Part shown: in pieces, positions 58,801 to 64,000 of the stretch | How positions within the stretch are numbered: the first letter of the stretch is position 1 | Layout: every line of letters starts with the position of its first letter | DNA from: Oscarella lobularis | Lineage: Eukaryota; Porifera; Homoscleromorpha; Homosclerophorida; Oscarellidae | Reading direction: 5' to 3' | Length of the DNA stretch: 64,000 nucleotides | Assembly (NCBI RefSeq): GCF_947507565.1 | Contig: NC_089179.1 | Span: 992,001-1,056,000, forward strand | Translations under genes and position numbers: made by a program | Notes under the pieces: generated by a model | The model's input: the letters and a program-made list of their open reading frames with translations, nothing else | Told to the model about the DNA's origin: nothing | Databases searched by the model: none

Positions 58801-59918
58801 GAAGGCAGTGTACGTACTCCGCCGGCAAGCGGTGTATATATTACGGCAAGCGGTGTACGTATTCCGCCTGCAGGCGGTGTATATATTACGGCAAGTGGTG
58901 TACGTACTCCGCCGGCAGGTGGTGTATATGTATCGGCAGGCGTGTACGTACTCCGCCGGCAGGCGGTGTATATATTCCTGCAGGCGTGTACGTACTCCGC
59001 CGGCAGGCGGTGTATATATTCCGGCAGGCGTGTACGTACTCTGCCAGCAGGCGGTGTATATATTCCGGCAAGCGGTGTATATATTCCGGAAGGCAGTGTA
59101 CGTACTCCGCCGGCAGGCGGTGTATATATTCCGGAAGGCGTGTACGTATTCCGCCGGCAGGCGGTGTATATATTCCGGCAAGCGGTGTATATATTCCGGA
59201 AGGCAGTGTACGTACTTTGCCGACAGGCAGTGTATATATTCCGGCAAGTGGTGTACGCACTCCGCCGGCAGGCGGTGTATACATTCCGGCAGGCGGTGCA
59301 TATATTCCGGCAAGTGGTGTACGTACTCCGCCGGCAGGCGATGTATATATTCCGGAAAAAGGTGTATATATTCCGGCAAGAGGTGTACGTACTCCGCCGG
59401 CAGGCGATGTATAAATTCCGACAAGTGGTGTACGTACTCCGCCGGAAGGCGGTGTATATATTCCGGAGAGTGGTGTACGTACTCCGCCGGCTGGCGGTGT
59501 ATATATTCCGGAAAGAGGTGTATATATTCCGGCAAGGTGTGTACGTACTCCGCCGGCAGGCGGTGTATATATTCCGGCAGGTGGTGTACGTGCTCCGCCG
59601 GCAGGCGGTGTATATATTCTGGGAAGCGGTGTACGTACTCCGCCGGCAGGCGGTGTATATATTCCGGCAGGCGATCTATATATTCCGGCAAGTGATGTAC
59701 GTACTCCGCCGGCATGCGATGTATATATTCCGGCAAGTGGAGTATGTACTCCGCCGGCAAGCGGTGTATATATTTCGGCAAGCGGTGTATATATTCCGGA
59801 AGGAAGTCTACTTACTCCGCCGGCAGGCGGTGTATATATTCCTGCAGACGTGTACGTACTCCGCCGGCAGGCGGTGTATATATTCCGGCAAGCGGTGTAT
59901 ATATTACGGCAAGCGGTG
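49803..59918. repeat. 45-bp satellite block B
   Basis: Same satellite family as block A. It begins inside an LDLa exon (VCD, then ATTCCGGCAAG) and ends inside a PPP phosphatase exon. Within it are second-level repeats: an about 1258-bp segment (53.35-54.60 kb) is repeated exactly next to itself (54.60-55.86 kb). Units of about 360-400 bp repeat at 51.3-52.3 kb. The stretch 57.0-57.4 kb recurs 2502 bp later as 59.5-59.9 kb at the right edge. The 21-bp half-unit form is rarer than in block A. Long frames (for example 49713-54398 minus and 52574-55075 plus) follow from the stop-free unit. Confidence 0.96.
58705..58790. repeat. Short 9-bp repeat tract in satellite block B
   Basis: About 85 bp of ACAACGGCT-type units flanked by satellite on both sides, matching the 2.8-kb tract in block A. 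It shows that the two repeat families are interspersed in both blocks and probably moved together. Confidence 0.9.
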
Positions 59919-60857
59919 TTTCCTCGACGTCATGCATCGGCACTCGTGATTGCCTCAAAGCAAGAATATTCGCTCGGGAAACGCGCCCTTTAACGCTAAT
60001 AGATATATCATGCAGGTGAACGAATCGGGGCCGCGATCGACGTGGTCGCCGAGGAAGAGAAACGTCGAGTTGTTTCGCGGCTCGGCTTTGAGACCGCGGA
60101 GAATGCGATCGGGAAGACGGCGCGTTTGGGACGGCGTTTTCGGCGTGTCGTGCAGGAGACCGCCGCCGGCGGCGGTACGAAACAATTTAATCAGATCTAA
60201 AAATTGGCCGTGAACGTCACCACAAATCTAAAAATAAAATAAATAAAAATTTATTATAATCTTCCATCCGCCCACATGGACTAGCGTCCATAGGAAGTCT
60301 TATATCTACGTATGTTGTACCGTCACTGGTGCGTCGAGTTCGAGCACATTCGGCTCGCTTTTCACGGCTTCTTCAGCTTCGGCGATTATAGCAAAAACAG
60401 TCGATTCGTCGATGAGCTTCGCCTAATAGAAATCCATGGGGGGGGGGCGTAAAGGCTATCGGGTTGCTAGGAGCGAGTTTCGCGAGTTTCTTCGTCGAAT
60501 GCACGCGCGATTGGCCCCAAGCGCTTGTCTGTTTCGCTTCGAGGTGGTTTCGTTATGAAGTTTTACCGTTTCGATGCGGGGATCGATCGCAGACGCGAGT
60601 GCGGCGTCTTTTTGCGTCGATTCGTTTCGTGTTTTCGCTACCGCGTTGACGAGCGTCGCGTAGATGTCTTCGAGTCGTACGCGCCGGTCGAGAACGTCCG
60701 TCTTCTCCATAAGAACGAGTCGCGGAAATACGCCTTGATACGGGCACTCGGACGAATGTACGATAAACATTTGATCAAAACATACGTGTCGATGTGAAAA
60801 GAGAGCAAACGAACATCGATAATGGAAAGAAAACGAAGGACCACGAGGAGCCGCCAT
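59919..60857 (-). pseudogene. 5' half of a calcineurin-like PPP phosphatase with a nonsense codon
   Basis: Ser/Thr protein phosphatase of the PPP family, nearest to calcineurin catalytic subunits by eye. Visible exons: VFAIIAEAEEAVKSEPNVLE with ELDAPVT near 60310-60400, then [16 protein letters not shown] (first metal-binding motif GDxHG) and [20 protein letters not shown] (second motif GDxxDRG, with His for Tyr). Then [16 protein letters not shown] is followed by TGA at 59955-59957, where Arg of the invariant RGNHE motif should be. After the stop the frame continues GNHECRCMTSRKH to the satellite. CGA to TGA is a single transition. The upstream exon at 60470-60857 (start taken at MAAPRGPSF) is tentative. 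The rest of the protein is found only as the fragment at 34.4-34.7 kb. Confidence 0.78.
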
Positions 60858-60869
60858 TGTTTTAGCGCC

Positions 60870-61912
60870 AATTTCGACCACGGTACGTCACCGTAAAGAA
60901 CACGTGAAAAATTGGCGCGAATTTTCTCGACGAACCAGCGACTCGTTGCCCCGGTGAATCCAAGACAATGCCGTCACCAACGGATATTGCATAACGATTG
61001 CATCAGCTTTCGTATAAAAGCGGCTGCACGCGGCGCACAGCTTCAGTTCTGGCTAGGTGGGGAAAGCCTAAAGGGCGGAACCCTGGAGGTCGTCGGCGTT
61101 GGGAAAGCCATGGTCATGTCAACATCAAACGTGCTCAGCCGGTTGCCAATCCTTGCTGAAGCTGTAAGGTGCAGTGGATGAGCGTCGCGCGAGTTCTTCT
61201 CGTGGCGCGCGATTGGCACTGGGAAAGTCATAAAAGGTCCGTTGGATGGCTTGGGTCGCGAAGTCTGGCGTCCGCGTTATACCGAGTTGGCGTCAGGCTC
61301 AGATCAGTTCACTTTCCCGCCAAAGAAACGTGTGGGGGGCCCAGTGTCTCGTGGCTGTTTCTCACTCGGCTTAGTGACCTATAGCCTAAGATGACCTGAC
61401 TTCCCAGACCAAAATCAAAGCACGTACAAGTTGACCTCTGGCTGTGTGTGGACTCGCGTTCGGCGCCTTCCCTCAACCCGGTAGTCCCGCTTCCTCTTAA
61501 GCGAAGGACTATGGCCCCATGGGTCGCGGTGCAACGAGGTCGGGGGGACGGTGTGGGAGAGCCGTTCTCGATCCTAGGCCGCACCGTCGTGGTTGAGCCT
61601 ATGATGCTACGGCTCGCTCTCAAATATTTTTGGGCTACTCAGCGTTCGAACCTCCACGCGGTGTAGCCTGGATTACGCCAATACGAACGCAGGACTACAA
61701 GGTACGTACACGGATTAATCGAACAGATAATGTCTTTTGTTTTTTTAGGTGCTTTACTTGACTGAAGGAATACGAAGGCCTTTTTTGAAATCGCGGAACA
61801 CTGCATGACGTTGTCTAGTTTACTGAACGCATTTACGTGCGTGGATAAATAAATAAATGCGCGGCTTTTTTTGCGAACAAAACGATACTAAGAAAATATG
61901 TACAGTACGAAC
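60870..61912. other. Non-coding region between the phosphatase and FBXW8
   Basis: About 1 kb with no coding exon I can support. From 61030 to 61680 it is GC-rich, non-repetitive and unlike the surrounding introns, with many short complementary stretches. A structured RNA or a degraded element are both possible; I recognise no known RNA family. From 61720 to 61912 it becomes AT-rich. Confidence 0.45.
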
Positions 61913-62407
61913 GAGTAAAATGACTTTGTGTTGACTGGAACAGATAGTTATAGCTAATTCTAATCCAAAATGAAAATACTCAAGTATACTTACTGAAAAC
62001 GTCGGTTTATGTGATTGTGTCATATGGTACCAAAAGATCCATATTGTAGCCTGAGGCGCTTGGCTCGTCATACGCGGAGAAGCAGATGGATGGAAGCTGA
62101 TTTTTCATCAGGTCAGACGTCAGGGCAAAGTCAAAAACGTTAATCGTTCCTCGTACTCTACGAGAAAGAACATAAATTCAAATAAAGATACTCACTCATA
62201 CTAACGTACGAAGATTTTAGAATGACATCCTCGTCGCTTTCATACCACGTCCAATCTTTGCCAGCTGGAACATTACCAACAATCAGTTTAGTATCAAAAA
62301 AGGAGCACAGTTCAACGGGATGCCTAAATAAAACACGAGACGAGATACAGTAGCTGTCAAGCAACAAAAGACGGGAAACTAACCTACTACTTGTTTCCCA
62401 TAATAAA
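61913..62407 (-). repeat. 3' end of FBXW8, right (parental) copy of the flanking duplication
   Basis: Partner of 33933-34425. Here the segment is in its normal context: upstream exons of FBXW8 continue past 62407 with VLVWDRRKNTLLWETSSR, so this is the source copy. The two copies lie 27,980 bp apart as direct repeats. Confidence 0.93.
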
Positions 62408-64000
62408 GTGTTTTTCCGTCTATCCCACACTAAGACAGTTCCATGTAAACTAAACACACAAAAACAGCCCCTTGCGTATTACTTTAGGTGTGTTTCTACT
62501 GGTGAACACTTACCATCCACTGACGACTTTCCACTCATCCATCTGAACCTGTTTCACCGGTGCTAAATGACCCTTTAACCTACCAACGCAGCCGTTGCTC
62601 CTCAAGTCAAAAATTTGAACGCTACAGCACTCAAATAACAAACTGAACCAGTCGTTCATCCTTCTTCTCGCCTTTTGTCCGCACAGCCGGAGATAAGCGT
62701 GTGAGGAGGTGAGCGAGCAATATCGAGGCAAAGAATATCGCTTGAAGCTCGAGGCAAACATCCCAAGTACTTTCCAGTATGCAAGTCATGCAATCGAATC
62801 TGTAAGAAAAGTGACGAGTTCGTTCGTTTTTGCTCGTCCTTGAAACGCTTACACGTCGTCCTTCTGCGAGCGTATCAAAACCAAAGCCGCTCACGCCGCA
62901 AGCAACGACGTCTTCAGTCACATCAAAGCAAGTCAGTCGGACTTGGCGTCCTACGACTCCTCCCTCGAAGAACGTCATTTTCTCTGGATTATTGCCTAGG
63001 AAGTGGAGTCTGACGTCGTGATCAGTTGACAGAAGAACGCAATCGGAATCGGTTTTGAACGTGAGGAAGATGATCTTTTTCACCGATGACCCCTTCGATT
63101 ACAGCTGCTAGAATTCAATTTTCTACACAGTGATATATACCTCCACTTGAAAGGAATCTTTACATATCCACGCCTCCTCTTTATCCTCCTCCGTCTCGCA
63201 CAAAATCCTAGCATGAGAAACGAACATTCCACTGCAACTTCCGGCAACGAGACGCGTTGCGCTTTTCGACGCTGCTACAGCACTAACAGATCCAGGTAAA
63301 GCAAAGCAGTGACGTTTCTCTCCCGACAATGCATCCCACAAGGAAACTCGACCTGCAAAAATTCATAGCGATTCCTAAAAGACATTTCTGTTTCACTTGC
63401 CACTCGAATGTCCAACGGCAGCACCAGCACTATTGATCGCTGTGCAGGTGACCCAATCCGAATGCTGCCCCATAACAGGAGCATCGTGTCTTAGAATCGT
63501 GCCAACGTCGAGATTGGAGTCTAACGTCCACAGGCAAGCCTCGCCAGTACTGTAGCTGCGATAAAACGCTCAAGTAATACGTCAATGTATTTGTCTCTAT
63601 TTAGTTACCCGGCAAGAACGTGGACGCCATCAGAACTAACGCTACATATATGCTTTCCCTTGGGATATTGCAATTGCTGCGCTTGACAGCGACGCTCCTT
63701 TATTAAAATTATTATTAACTAATACTTAATCAGTCATTGTACCTTCCAGTTTTGTTGTATTGATAGCTGCCTTAAAATGTTTTCCTTGACAATTTGCTTC
63801 CAGTCAGAGCGCTCGTCAATCCTATACACAAATATCATTTTTATCAGATTTCTCTACCCACATCTGTATGGCTTCCATACAGGGTATCAGTCTCGTAACC
63901 AAGTTGCTTGCACACATCATACCACAAAACTTCGTCGTCAGCCAATGAACGCCAAGACGAGTTCACCTTGAAAGACCACTATACCAGTACAGCCAGGAGA
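62007..64000 (-). CDS. FBXW8: FBXW8-like F-box/WD protein, C-terminal part (runs off the right edge)
   Basis: Substrate adaptor of a cullin-RING ligase (CUL7 partner in vertebrates). The first visible exon contains RSLADDEVLWYDVCKQLGYE, typical of the region just after an F-box; the F-box itself is outside the window. WD-type blades follow: VGHSSGRVSLWDALSGEKRH near 63300-63450, GSVSAVAASKSATRLVAGSC, HDVRLHFLGNNPEKMTF near 63000, QIFDLRSNGCVGRLKGHLAP and VQMDEWKVVSG near 62530 (human VQMDDWKIVSG). The end is LVWDRRKNTLLWETSSRHPV, LIVGNVPAG and YNMDLLVPYDTIT (stop 62007-62009), parallel to the human C-terminus. About ten exons. Confidence 0.85.

Noticed and set aside
34719-59918. CRISPR-like array
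   Set aside because: Units are contiguous tandem repeats without unique spacers, in a eukaryotic genome with introns.
59955-59957. Selenocysteine codon in the phosphatase
   Set aside because: The position is an invariant Arg in the RGNHE motif, CGA to TGA is a single transition, no SECIS is expected and the gene is already broken next to it.
61169-61666. Two short plus-strand frames (71 and 72 codons)
   Set aside because: No splice sites, no resemblance to known proteins, and they overlap frames on the other strand of equal quality.

Overview
This is eukaryotic, animal-type nuclear DNA. Genes are split by short introns, mostly about 40-150 bp with GT-AG ends and often AT-rich with TTAATTAA runs. 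The gene set (UBE3B, nibrin, SUDS3, myotubularin with FYVE, PDZ protein, LDL-receptor class A modules, FBXW8, selenoprotein H) is metazoan. Gene density is high and vertebrate features are absent, so a small-genome invertebrate is likely. A sponge is my best guess but the window does not prove it.

From 1 to 34 kb the layout is compact. In order: UBE3B 3'-truncated by the window edge (-), an unrecognised multi-exon gene (-), nibrin (-), ferrochelatase (+), HYPK (-), two tandem EXPERA/TMEM97-like membrane proteins (-), a secreted protein with 11-residue repeats (+), ribosomal protein S24 (-), a PDLIM/ZASP-type PDZ protein (+), tRNA isopentenyltransferase (-), S-adenosylmethionine synthetase (-), MOB1 (+), Derlin-2 (-), mitochondrial methylene-THF dehydrogenase/cyclohydrolase (-), SUDS3 (+), MTMR3/4 (-), VPS29 (+), a tandem pair of GT92-like glycosyltransferases (-), selenoprotein H (+) and a selenoprotein-H-like paralogue (+). 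Five neighbouring pairs start head to head 70-205 bp apart, so shared bidirectional promoters are likely.

From 34 to 62 kb the sequence is rearranged. Two 10-kb blocks of a 45-bp satellite (34.72-45.21 kb and 49.80-59.92 kb) surround 4.6 kb that holds a cytochrome b5 reductase without its 3' end and an LDL-receptor-class-A gene cut in mid-exon. The outer edges of the two blocks carry the two halves of one exon of a calcineurin-like PPP phosphatase. The 5' half has a stop codon in its RGNHE motif. The 3' half is joined in frame to a duplicated last part of FBXW8, whose parent copy lies at 62-64 kb. The first block also contains 2.8 kb of a 9-bp repeat. Either this is a real satellite-driven rearrangement or the assembly was joined through satellite; spanning long reads would decide.

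The clearest small discovery is selenoprotein H. It has a CxxU redox motif encoded with an in-frame TGA, a convincing SECIS hairpin just after the stop, and a tandem paralogue that has lost the redox pair. Exon assignments come from reading splice sites by eye and comparing with remembered family sequences. No database search was run.
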